17,830 nt of DNA from CAYUCJ01 sp049282265 (GTDB taxonomy: Bacteria; Desulfobacterota; DSM-4660; Desulfatiglandales; Desulfatiglandaceae). The DNA is taken from NCBI GenBank assembly GCA_049282265.1, contig JBAPTR010000128.1, positions 1-17,830 on the forward strand. Direction: 5' to 3'. Of this stretch, positions 8,304 through 14,304 are shown one piece after another (position 1 is the first letter of the stretch; each line of letters opens with the position of its first letter). The position numbers and the translations under genes were made by a program. Below the pieces are notes generated by a model, which did not search any database, was not told the origin of the DNA, and saw only the letters and a program-made list of their open reading frames with translations.

Positions 8304-8604
8304 GTTACCATCCTTCCTCAAGGATTTCAGGTTAGAGACATGGTGACAATTGTTTCCGCCTTATTGGTTTTGTCAAATACCATTTTTCCATTATCAAGTC
8401 AACGAGCAATTGGAGATCAGGGAAGCGGAACAGTTGATGCGGATCAGAGATGAGAGGCAGGACGAAGAGGGTCCTGATTCACGCAAAGGCCAATAGCCGG
8501 TGCCGGGGCATCCGTTCAGGATACTTTACTTTGTGTGTTTCGCTGTGCTAAGGAATCATCAGTTTCTACGAAAGCGGCAAATTCTACAGAAAGGAATCTA
8601 GGTT
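8304..8604. other. Divergent intergenic region between the T6SS operon and the FAD oxidoreductase gene
   Basis: About 300 bases. The left part carries the candidate leftward promoter described separately and the T6SS ribosome site. For the rightward gene I see AAAGGA (8590-8595) upstream of the ATG at 8605, but no convincing -35/-10 pair and no sigma-54 pattern. An open frame on the plus strand that crosses 7716-8453 is a shadow of the T6SS leader gene. Nothing else is visible. Confidence 0.5.
8349..8376 (-). promoter_or_regulatory. Candidate sigma-70 promoter for the T6SS operon
   Basis: The minus strand has a perfect -35 hexamer TTGACA (8376-8371), a 16-base spacer and AACAAT (8354-8349, four of six matches to TATAAT). 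Transcription would start near 8342, leaving an approximately 40-base leader before the GTG at 8303 and leaving the TTG at 8321 only about 20 bases from the start site, which favours the GTG. A second TTGACT lies just upstream at 8402-8397, followed after 17 bases by TATTTG, so tandem promoters are possible. This is based on hexamer matching only. Confidence 0.45.
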
Positions 8605-9960
8605 ATGGACTATGAGGTGATTATTGTCGGAGCCGGGCCGGCCGGTATCTTTACGGCCTTGAGTCTTTCAAATTTGGGAATAGGACCTGTTCTGCTGCTG
8701 GAACAGGGGAAGGATCTTGCGCACCGGGAACACGACAATCCCGAAGACAGGCTTTGCGGATGGGGTGGTGCGGGCGCCTATAGTGACGGGAAGTTGACCC
8801 TTTCCACTGAGGTGGGTGGCGTCTTAAGGGAATTCATGGGGAAAAAGGAGCTCCAGCAGCTCCTTGAGCTCACCGACAGTATCTACGCTGAGCACGGTGC
8901 CCCGGACCGCATTTTCGGTGATTATTCGCCCCAACTGGAGGAACTCGCTGATCAGGCGCTCCTGGCCGATCTTGAATTCATACCCAGCCGGATCCGCCAC
9001 ATGGGCACGGAAAACTGCCTGGTTGTCCTCGACCGTTTCAGACAGTCGCTGGCTGAACGCGTGGAGACGCGCACCGAGACCGGGGCCCGGGAACTTCTGG
9101 TTAAAGACGGCCGTGTCCGGGGTGTCACGCTGTCTGACGGGCGGACCGTCACCGGCAGGTTCGTCGTGGTGGCTCCCGGCAGGTCGGGTGCGGCCTGGAT
9201 GAAGGGCCAGGCCGAGTCCATAGGGCTCAAGACCAGGGCCACTTCGGTGGATATCGGCGTACGGGTTGAACTGCCGGCCCCCGTTCTGAAGGCCGTCACG
9301 GACGTGACCTATGAATCCAAACTCATCTACTATTCGAAGACCTTCGATGAGAAGGTTCGCACCTTCTGCATGAACCCCTGTGGCGAGGTGGTGACCGAGG
9401 AAAACAGCGGGATCGTCACTGTGAACGGGCACAGCTACGCCGAGAAAAAGACCGACAATACCAACTTTGCCATCCTGGTGAGCAGCGCCTTTACAGAGCC
9501 CTTTGACGATCCCATCGCCTACGGCCGCTACATTGCGCGGCTCGCGAATCTGCTCGGCGGAGGGGTTATTGTTCAACGGCTGGGGGACCTGCTGGCGGGC
9601 CGTCGCAGCACGAAGAAGCGGATGGGCCGCTGCCTCACCCGGCCGACCCTCCCCGAGGCGACACCCGGCGATCTCAGTTTTGTTTTTCCCTACCGGCACC
9701 TCCTGAGCATCATTGAGATGCTTCGCGCTCTTGAAAAGGTTGCTCCGGGGGTCTATTCAAGGCATACGCTTCTTTATGGGGTGGAGGTCAAGTTCTACTC
9801 CAACCGCATTCACGTGTCGCCGGAGATGGAGAGCGATGTCAAGGACCTGTTTGTCATCGGCGACGGAGCCGGCATCACAAGGGGCCTGCTGCAGGCCTCT
9901 GCCAGCGGTATCCTTGCCGCGCGCGCCATTGGGAAACGGCTTGGGAATCAACAGGGCTAA
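8605..9960 (+). CDS. FAD-dependent oxidoreductase (COG2509-type, uncharacterised dehydrogenase)
   Basis: A predicted cytosolic flavoprotein of 451 residues. The N-terminal Rossmann motif GAGPAG (9-14) is followed by LLLEQG with Glu33 placed to bind the adenosine ribose. Next is the family signature CGWGGAGAYSDGKLTLS (51-67), then a long substrate domain. The C-terminal FAD contact is LFVIGDGAGITRGL (415-428), followed by an ASASGILAARAIG helix. These match the group annotated as 'uncharacterised FAD-dependent dehydrogenases'; the physiological substrate is unknown. The start is ATG with AAAGGA upstream. It is transcribed away from the T6SS operon, and its stop interlocks with that of the convergent hydrolase gene. 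The long open frame opposite it (8824-9699) is a coding shadow. Confidence 0.88.
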   Translation: MDYEVIIVGAGPAGIFTALSLSNLGIGPVLLLEQGKDLAHREHDNPEDRLCGWGGAGAYSDGKLTLSTEVGGVLREFMGKKELQQLLELTDSIYAEHGAPDRIFGDYSPQLEELADQALLADLEFIPSRIRHMGTENCLVVLDRFRQSLAERVETRTETGARELLVKDGRVRGVTLSDGRTVTGRFVVVAPGRSGAAWMKGQAESIGLKTRATSVDIGVRVELPAPVLKAVTDVTYESKLIYYSKTFDEKVRTFCMNPCGEVVTEENSGIVTVNGHSYAEKKTDNTNFAILVSSAFTEPFDDPIAYGRYIARLANLLGGGVIVQRLGDLLAGRRSTKKRMGRCLTRPTLPEATPGDLSFVFPYRHLLSIIEMLRALEKVAPGVYSRHTLLYGVEVKFYSNRIHVSPEMESDVKDLFVIGDGAGITRGLLQASASGILAARAIGKRLGNQQG

Positions 9961-10883
9961 ACTGTGACCTTAATCCCGTCCTGTGCCACTATAATCCTGT
10001 AATCGAGATTTCTGTCGCGCAGGATACGGTTGACGGTGGCCTCCCATTGCTCCTGGTTCATGGGGATGGAGTAAGGCGTGTCCGAGCCCGGCGGTTTCAG
10101 GGGATCCAGGGGACGATACTTCTTTAACATCGCGTTAGCCGGGTCTCCCGGAACCATATCTGCATCGCCCATGTGGACCAGGAAGGTTCCTTTGCGCGGT
10201 TCAAGACGGGAGATGAACGGGATGGCCCGTTGGAAACTCATGTGGCGGGGGCGGTTGTGCTCCGGCTCATTGAGCCAGAAGGACTGGATGACCAGGTAGT
10301 CAGGGCGCAGGAGTTCCAATGGCAGATCTGGCAGTTCCATGAAATCAGACGTATAGAGTACGTTGGTTTTTTCCCCTTCAGGTTCCCGGCAGGTGATCAG
10401 GTATCCCAGAGACCCGGCGGCAAAGGCGCCGTGATCCGTCTTAAAGGGGAAGATGCGCCATTCCCTGTGGGTGAACCAGCGCCCCGGTTCAACGAATACG
10501 GTTTTTATCACGCCCATGTCCTCAAGGTAGTCGAACCTCCGGCCGATGACTTTCCAGCTCGTACCGCTCAGGTAGACGGGTATCGGTTCAAAGGTCCCTT
10601 TGGGGGCCAACCGTTTATACACGAAAAGTTCATCCAGCCCGATATAGTGATCCCCATGCTCATGGGTGATGAGCACGGCTCCGGGGGCCTTGGGCGGCTG
10701 CTGTGAGAGCTGGGACCTGATATCGGGTCCACAGTCGATCAGAAGGGTAGATGCACTCTTCATAAGGAGGGCCGTTCGGGTTCTTTTTTCTCCCTTCCGC
10801 CGCATCTCCTCGCATATTTTGCACGTGCAGTGGAGTTCCGGAAGCCCCCACGCCGCGCCTGTTCCCAAGAATATCAACTCCAT
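9957..10883 (-). CDS. PhnP-like metallo-beta-lactamase-fold hydrolase
   Basis: 308 residues from the ATG at 10883. That start puts the family N-terminus MELIFLGTGAAWGLP at the beginning and has GGGAG six bases upstream; an open frame extends nine codons further upstream but has no ribosome site. The metal motif is THEHGDH (His74, His76, Asp78, His79), followed by YTSDF and a late LVHMGDAD histidine. HCTCKIC (Cys19, Cys21, Cys24) matches the extra structural zinc site known in PhnP. PhnP cleaves phosphoribosyl cyclic phosphate in phosphonate breakdown, but no other phn gene is in view, so the substrate is uncertain: any cyclic phosphodiester, or tRNase Z-like chemistry, is possible. At about 310 residues it is longer than the roughly 250 of PhnP. 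The stop TAG overlaps the stop of the convergent FAD gene. Confidence 0.85.
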   Translation of the reverse strand: MELIFLGTGAAWGLPELHCTCKICEEMRRKGEKRTRTALLMKSASTLLIDCGPDIRSQLSQQPPKAPGAVLITHEHGDHYIGLDELFVYKRLAPKGTFEPIPVYLSGTSWKVIGRRFDYLEDMGVIKTVFVEPGRWFTHREWRIFPFKTDHGAFAAGSLGYLITCREPEGEKTNVLYTSDFMELPDLPLELLRPDYLVIQSFWLNEPEHNRPRHMSFQRAIPFISRLEPRKGTFLVHMGDADMVPGDPANAMLKKYRPLDPLKPPGSDTPYSIPMNQEQWEATVNRILRDRNLDYRIIVAQDGIKVTV

Positions 10884-11036
10884 TTCAACTCCCAATCTTG
10901 ACAGGATCAACAGGATAGCTCTTTCTTTTTTCTGCGTGCCATAAAGCTCTCCATTGAAGTTGCATCGAATGGCATATTACGCCATTATGCAGAAGATATA
11001 TAGTGCTAATGCAGATTCTTTTCAGCTTAATGTACT

Positions 11037-11086
11037 AGCAGTGCCCAAAATGTATTTGTGGATGGGCGCCCATTGCACATTCTGCT
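11037..11086. repeat. Nested imperfect palindrome centred on a perfect 12-base palindrome
   Basis: The centre is ATGGGCGCCCAT (11062-11073), a perfect palindrome. Outward, AATGT on the left pairs with ACATT on the right, then AGCA with TGCT at the ends, with larger internal loops on the left side. It could be a cruciform, a folded leader element or a protein-binding site. The pairing was done by hand and is asymmetric. Confidence 0.4.
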
Positions 11087-11210
11087 AAAGTAATGGTTGC
11101 GAGGCGGTGATTACCTTTGATGACAAAGCCTCAAAATTCAAACTATTCGAACTCACCAAAAAAATCCTATTGTTTCGATATATTATATGCAGCAGCTCAA
11201 CAAGTAAAAT

Positions 11211-11239
11211 TCAGCCGAAGTAAAAAACCGCGCGGCTGA
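11211..11239 (+). repeat. Hairpin immediately upstream of the DUF1287 gene
   Basis: TCAGCCG (11211-11217) and CGGCTGA (11233-11239) form a perfect 7-base stem with a 15-base, A-rich loop. It ends about 20 bases before the ATG at 11259. It could be a leader structure or an operator half-site pair. There is no T-run after it, so it is not a normal intrinsic terminator. Confidence 0.4.
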
Positions 11240-11258
11240 TTTGCGGCGGTATTCAGAC

Positions 11259-11867
11259 ATGAGATTCATGGCTAAGATCCAATTCGCTAATGCAGCATTG
11301 CTTATGTTCAGCGCGCTTGTATCCGCTCAGTCACGCAGCGATGGGTTCGCCGCACACTTGGCAGATGCTGCGGTGGAGCGGCTGTCTCATGATGTGACGT
11401 ATGACGGGAGCTACAGAAAGATTGACTACCCCAACGGTGACGTTCCTGATCACATTGGGGTTTGTTCAGACTTGGTGGTGCGGGCGTACCGAGTTGTGGG
11501 GATTGACCTGCAGCAAGCGGTGCACGAGGACATGGAGGCCAATTTTTCGACCTATCCTAAAATCTGGGGGCACAGGGCTCCCGACGCGAACATAGATCAT
11601 CGCCGAGTGGGTAACCTCCAAGTCTTTTTTGAGCGAAATGGCATCCTGCTCGCCGAATCGCGTAACCCGGAAGACTATATGCCCGGTGATCTGGTTACCT
11701 GGATCCTCCCAGGGAACCTCCCGCATATCGGCATCGTGGTTGATCACCGCTCATTCGATGGACGCCGCCGTCTGGTGGCTCACAACATCGGGGCAGGCCC
11801 GGAGATGGAGGACGTCTTGTTCAAGTATCCAATCACCGGTCATTACCGGTACAATGGCTCGAGGTAA
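11259..11867 (+). CDS. Exported DUF1287 protein with NlpC/P60-like catalytic layout
   Basis: 202 residues from the ATG at 11259. An in-frame TTG at 11241 has no ribosome site and would only lengthen the signal peptide. Residues 1-23 form a Sec signal peptide (basic start, LLMFSALVSA, likely cut before Gln24). The rest fits the DUF1287 family closely: GVCSDLVVRAYR (67-78), VHEDM, YPKIW, NIDHRRVGNL (111-120), PGDLVTW (142-148), LPHIGIVVDH (154-163), AHNIGAGP (174-181) and ITGHYR. Compared with NlpC/P60 peptidases (CSGLV, PGDLVFF, H-V-G-I-Y-V, then a third polar residue), Cys69, His156 and His175 fall in the right order. This suggests a periplasmic thiol hydrolase, perhaps on peptidoglycan; that is inference, as the family is formally uncharacterised. 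It sits alone between AT-rich spacers. Confidence 0.85.
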   Translation: MRFMAKIQFANAALLMFSALVSAQSRSDGFAAHLADAAVERLSHDVTYDGSYRKIDYPNGDVPDHIGVCSDLVVRAYRVVGIDLQQAVHEDMEANFSTYPKIWGHRAPDANIDHRRVGNLQVFFERNGILLAESRNPEDYMPGDLVTWILPGNLPHIGIVVDHRSFDGRRRLVAHNIGAGPEMEDVLFKYPITGHYRYNGSR

Positions 11868-11968
11868 GGTGTAGCCGCATACTGTGAAAATTGAAATCAA
11901 AGAAGGAAAGGAAGATCCCTTCTACAATCAAGAAAAGAGCAGGGGCTGCCCCGCATTATGGGTGAAAT

Positions 11969-12214
11969 CTAAACGGGGGCAGGATAGCCCATTGACCTGA
12001 GTTGCGCGATATTTCTCATGTGATCATCAAGATCAGTAAACGTTGGCCATCTTTGTGAATCAGCCGTATTTTGCTCAAAAATCCGCTGAATTTCTTCGGT
12101 CGTAATTTGCTGCAGCCTGGCATCCAGGCTGGGCAGCCCCCGCGCATGGTGATAATCAAGTTTTTCATACTTCCTTCTGAGCCCCGATTTTTGAACATCA
12201 CTCAGTTGTGCCAT
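11969..12214 (-). CDS. Small hypothetical protein
   Basis: 81 residues from the second of two adjacent ATGs (12214). A GGGGGG ribosome site lies too close to the first ATG (12217) but well placed for the second. I recognise no family. The sequence is polar with plausible helices (KSGLRRKYEKLDYHH, TTEEIQRIFEQN) and has no signal peptide, membrane segment or Cys. The regular amino-acid make-up and the ribosome site favour a real gene. Against it are the short length, isolation, and the adjacent hairpin cluster just upstream on its strand. It could also be the remnant of a larger gene. Confidence 0.5.
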   Translation of the reverse strand: MAQLSDVQKSGLRRKYEKLDYHHARGLPSLDARLQQITTEEIQRIFEQNTADSQRWPTFTDLDDHMRNIAQLRSMGYPAPV

Positions 12215-12255
12215 CATTCCCCCCTTTCATGTGGCCAATGTCCTGATTCCAACTT

Positions 12256-12400
12256 TGATGACTTTGTAAGAAGTCATCATCGTGCCCATGGACGGGCACT
12301 CAAATCAATGGGGTGCGACGCAACCCGTTGATTTTTAAAAAAAACGAAAATCACACTTTTCGGTTTGCGTTAGTAAAAAGTCCACGGACGGACTTTTTAC
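12256..12400. repeat. Cluster of five adjacent hairpins, four with 6-base loops
   Basis: Within 145 bases: (1) TGATGACTT-tgtaag-AAGTCATCA, 12256-12279, perfect; (2) GTGCCC-atggac-GGGCAC, 12282-12299, perfect; (3) AAATCAATGGGGTGCG-a-CGCAACCCGTTGATTT, 12302-12334, one wobble and one mismatch; (4) AAAACGAAAA-tcacac-TTTTCGGTTT, 12341-12366, one mismatch; (5) GTAAAAAGTCC-acggac-GGACTTTTTAC, 12373-12400, perfect over 11 bases. Hairpins 2 and 5 share the loop core CCAYGGACGG, which suggests a common origin. There is no coding frame of note. REP-like element, structured RNA or bidirectional terminator are all possible. It lies between the rhomboid gene end and the small hypothetical gene, both minus strand. 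Confidence 0.7.
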
Positions 12401-12683
12401 GGTTCCATCAACTTTTGAGCAAACCACCACTCGAAACACGCTTGGCAATCCTAACATCGCAAACGTAACGATGACGAGGCAGGCACCAACCCTACCTCAT
12501 TTTCGCTGTAATGGGGTAAACTGCAGGATGAATGAAACGATAATAACCTAATTTGTCATTTTATGACTCTAGTAGAAACGTGAATGCCTGTCAAGATAAA
12601 AGAAATAAAGTCCTAATAACAAAAAGAGGTCAAAAAATGTCCCTCCACAGAGAATGAAGGTGAGGGGGGCAGCCATTCATCCC
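12401..12683. other. AT-rich spacer downstream of the rhomboid gene
   Basis: About 280 bases next to the hairpin cluster, with no ORF of note and no recognisable promoter or RNA gene. On the minus strand just after the rhomboid stop, a TTTTTT run (around 12630-12640) follows a GGGAGG-like stretch but has no clear stem, so I do not call a terminator. Confidence 0.35.
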
Positions 12684-13685
12684 TTATGATTCTACCCTGA
12701 TTTTGAGAAAGAGATCACCCCGCCGAACTTCGCCGATGCGTTTTCCCATCCCCTCAAGACGGAGGCCTGTACCGTCCCGTATCCCCGGAGGGACCATCAC
12801 CGCAAAGATTCTTTTCTGAAAACCCCATGGGATATTGACCAGTTTCCGCGAACCCGTCTGTGCCTCCCGAGCCGTGACGGTCAAGGTGCCGTAAAGGTGC
12901 GGGTCATCAACATGAGAGGAGGTATGGATGACCTGCAAGCGATGCGTCCTTTTCTTTTCCGTGGTCCGCTGTAGGGTTTTGGTAAGGCCGAGCCGGGGAA
13001 GTCGGAGAAAAAGCTTCAGCAAAAGCATCCCCGCCAGGAAGCCGCCGATATGTGCCCACCAGGCTATCCCGCCTCCTTGTGAACCGCCGGCGGAGGCACT
13101 GAGAAACTGCAGAAGGAACCAGATCCCCAGAAAGACATAGGCCGGGATTTCAAGGAAAAGGGGAAAGAAGAACACCGGGATAAGGGTAAGGACCTTTGCC
13201 TTCGGGTAGAGGATAAAGTAGGCACCCATGACCCCTGCAATGGCGCCACTGGCGCCAATGGTGGGGACATGTGAATGCCAGTTGAGCGCCAGGTGGGAGA
13301 GGCCTGAAATGAGACCGCAGAGAAGGTAGAAGAGAAAGTATCGCAAGGGACCGAGGCGGTCTTCCACGTTGTCTCCGAAGATGTAAAGGAACCACATGTT
13401 TCCCAGCAGGTGCCAGAAGCCTCCGTGAATGAACATGAATGAAAAGAAGGGGAGCACCTGTTGCCCGAGTGAAAAATAGGCGCTGATCTCCGGCACGGAG
13501 TACCGCACGGGAACGAGACCATACATGAGAAAGAACCTCTGCAGATTGGGGCCGTGGGCAAGTTGAATCAGATAGACGAGGACATTAGTCCCTATAATCA
13601 GGCTGTTTGCCAGGGGGTAATTGCGGGATTGTATAGTGTCTCTTATGGGTATCAAGGCTTGCTCCAGTCTCTCTTTATAGCCCAC
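12684..13685 (-). CDS. Rhomboid intramembrane serine protease fused to a DnaJ C-terminal-type domain
   Basis: 333 residues. The GTG start at 13685 has AGGGGGG about five bases upstream. Residues 25-225 are a rhomboid core: HGGFWHLLGNMW (87-98) gives the HxxxN motif (His92, Asn96), GASGAIAG (144-151) holds the nucleophile Ser146, and AHIGGFLAGM (211-220) holds the catalytic His212. About six membrane segments fit the family, so it should cleave membrane proteins in the inner membrane. After a basic linker (228-255), residues 264-331 read GTLTVTAREAQTGSRKLVNIP...VMVPPGIRDGTGLRLEGMG...RGDLFLKIRV, which matches the DnaJ C-terminal substrate-binding fold, including the PPGIRDGT turn and the GDL strand. 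No J-domain is present. The fusion suggests that the cytosolic face delivers or senses unfolded substrates; this is inference. Confidence 0.88.
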   Translation of the reverse strand: MGYKERLEQALIPIRDTIQSRNYPLANSLIIGTNVLVYLIQLAHGPNLQRFFLMYGLVPVRYSVPEISAYFSLGQQVLPFFSFMFIHGGFWHLLGNMWFLYIFGDNVEDRLGPLRYFLFYLLCGLISGLSHLALNWHSHVPTIGASGAIAGVMGAYFILYPKAKVLTLIPVFFFPLFLEIPAYVFLGIWFLLQFLSASAGGSQGGGIAWWAHIGGFLAGMLLLKLFLRLPRLGLTKTLQRTTEKKRTHRLQVIHTSSHVDDPHLYGTLTVTAREAQTGSRKLVNIPWGFQKRIFAVMVPPGIRDGTGLRLEGMGKRIGEVRRGDLFLKIRVES

Positions 13686-13850
13686 GCATCCCCCCTAAAG
13701 CAAGATCGTTTGAAAATAGTCAAAAAAATGACGTTATGCTCACTGATCGATGATGACCAGGGGAGGTAGGACAGGACTCCAAAATGTGAAACCAATGGAA
13801 AACAACAACTTAGGGAATATGCGCCGAAGAAAGACCACCAACGGTAATGC

Positions 13851-13866
13851 TGGCACGGCTTGTGCT
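13851..13866 (+). promoter_or_regulatory. Sigma-54 (RpoN) -24/-12 promoter
   Basis: TGGCACG, four bases (gctt), then GTGCT: the -24 GG and -12 GC dinucleotides have the required spacing. The -24 box is a full match and the -12 box differs from TTGCW at one position. Transcription would start near 13877, about 67 bases before the ATG at 13944. The promoter faces the small exported protein, the AMIN/TPR protein and the pseudoreceiver gene. Sigma-54 promoters need an AAA+ activator, probably binding further upstream in 13686-13850; no clear site is visible there. Confidence 0.75.
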
Positions 13867-13895
13867 TAAATAAAGAGAAACGTAGATAGGCAGGC

Positions 13896-13911
13896 TAAGG
13901 GTTAACCCTTA
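13896..13911. promoter_or_regulatory. Perfect 16-base palindrome in the predicted 5' leader (possible operator)
   Basis: TAAGGGTTAACCCTTA is a perfect inverted repeat. It lies about 20 bases after the predicted start site and about 32 bases before the start codon, between the sigma-54 promoter and the ribosome site (GGAGG, 13934-13938). As DNA it could bind a dimeric repressor; in RNA, with its short unpaired loop, it would make a weak hairpin. The binding protein is unknown. Confidence 0.5.
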
Positions 13912-13943
13912 ACTCCTGTGTTGATCGGTACCTGGAGGACGAA

Positions 13944-14276
13944 ATGAGATTCTGGAAGAAGGCCATGCCCCTTGTTTTGGCCGGGGCCCTATTGGTTTCG
14001 GTCTGGAGTCCGTCTGTGAAGGCGGATGCGGCCGATGGAACCCCACAGTATCGCTTGCCGAGAGGCGTCTATATCGGTCTCACAAAGGATTTCTATGAGG
14101 CCCTTCAGGGCAGAAACCCCCGCGGTGAGACGATCTACAGCAATGACATGTCCGATGAATATCTGAGACAAATTGCGGTCTCAGCGAAATTTACGGTGGA
14201 GACCAATTTGCAGATCATCAAACAACAGACGGAAATCATTCAACTGCTCCACTCCCTTTTGCAAAGGGGAAAATAG
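13944..14276 (+). CDS. Small exported protein of unknown function
   Basis: 110 residues with a strong ribosome site (TGGAGGACGAA before ATG). Residues 1-27 or so form a Sec signal peptide (WKKAMPLVLAGALLVSVW, then SVKADA). There is no lipobox Cys and no Cys at all. The mature part starts with a Tyr/Gly stretch (YRLPRGVYIGLTKDFYEAL) and ends in a helix rich in I, L, Q and T (TNLQIIKQQTEIIQLLHSLL) that could form a coiled coil. I recognise no family. As the first gene after the sigma-54 promoter, and with the next gene beginning within 30 bases of its stop, it probably works with the AMIN/TPR protein in the periplasm. Confidence 0.8.
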   Translation: MRFWKKAMPLVLAGALLVSVWSPSVKADAADGTPQYRLPRGVYIGLTKDFYEALQGRNPRGETIYSNDMSDEYLRQIAVSAKFTVETNLQIIKQQTEIIQLLHSLLQRGK

Positions 14277-14304
14277 AGAAACGGTGACGATCCTGAAGAT
14301 CAAA

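Larger units (their letters stand above)
10884..11258. other. AT-rich intergenic region with imperfect palindromes, upstream of the DUF1287 gene
   Basis: About 375 bases, visibly more AT-rich than the flanking genes. It must contain the promoters for both the leftward hydrolase and the rightward DUF1287 gene, but I see no good -35/-10 pair. It contains several inverted repeats: AATGGC-atattac-GCCATT at about 10967-10985, the 11037-11086 structure and the 11211-11239 hairpin (the last two listed separately). A 38-codon GTG frame at 11107-11223 has no supporting evidence. No transposase remnant or RNA gene is recognised. Confidence 0.4.

Noticed and set aside
7716..8453. 245-codon open frame on the plus strand
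   Set aside because: It lies antisense to the T6SS leader gene, whose minus-strand frame has clear zinc-ribbon motifs and operon overlaps, and it also crosses the candidate promoter. It is a coding shadow.
8305..8800. Possible kinase N-lobe in the T6SS leader protein (HPFVLKLAF region near base 8230)
   Set aside because: The Lys in a beta strand recalls a kinase N-lobe, but no HRD or DFG motif follows, and zinc ribbons occupy the place of the C-lobe.
8824..9699. 291-codon open frame on the minus strand opposite the FAD oxidoreductase
   Set aside because: The plus-strand product has the full FAD motif set; the opposite frame shows no recognisable fold and only reflects codon bias.
10935..10941. 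Minus-strand TGGCACG resembling a sigma-54 -24 box upstream of the PhnP-like gene
   Set aside because: There is no GC at the required -12 spacing; the sequence there is an A-run.
11107..11223. 38-codon GTG frame on the plus strand in the AT-rich spacer
   Set aside because: The possible ribosome site is too close to the GTG, the frame is short, and nothing suggests a real protein.
11259..11867. DUF1287 protein as a T6SS effector
   Set aside because: It has a Sec signal peptide, lies on the opposite strand 3 kb from the operon, and has no VgrG, PAAR or immunity gene next to it.
12256..12400. CRISPR array or integron attC site in the hairpin cluster
   Set aside because: The stems differ from each other in sequence and there are no regular repeats with spacers; no pair of core sites such as RYYYAAC/GTTRRRY was found.
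14173..14304. Longer N-terminus for the AMIN/TPR protein (ATG at 14173)
   Set aside because: It would overlap the preceding gene by about 100 bases in another frame and bury the signal peptide behind an Arg-rich, shadow-like stretch.
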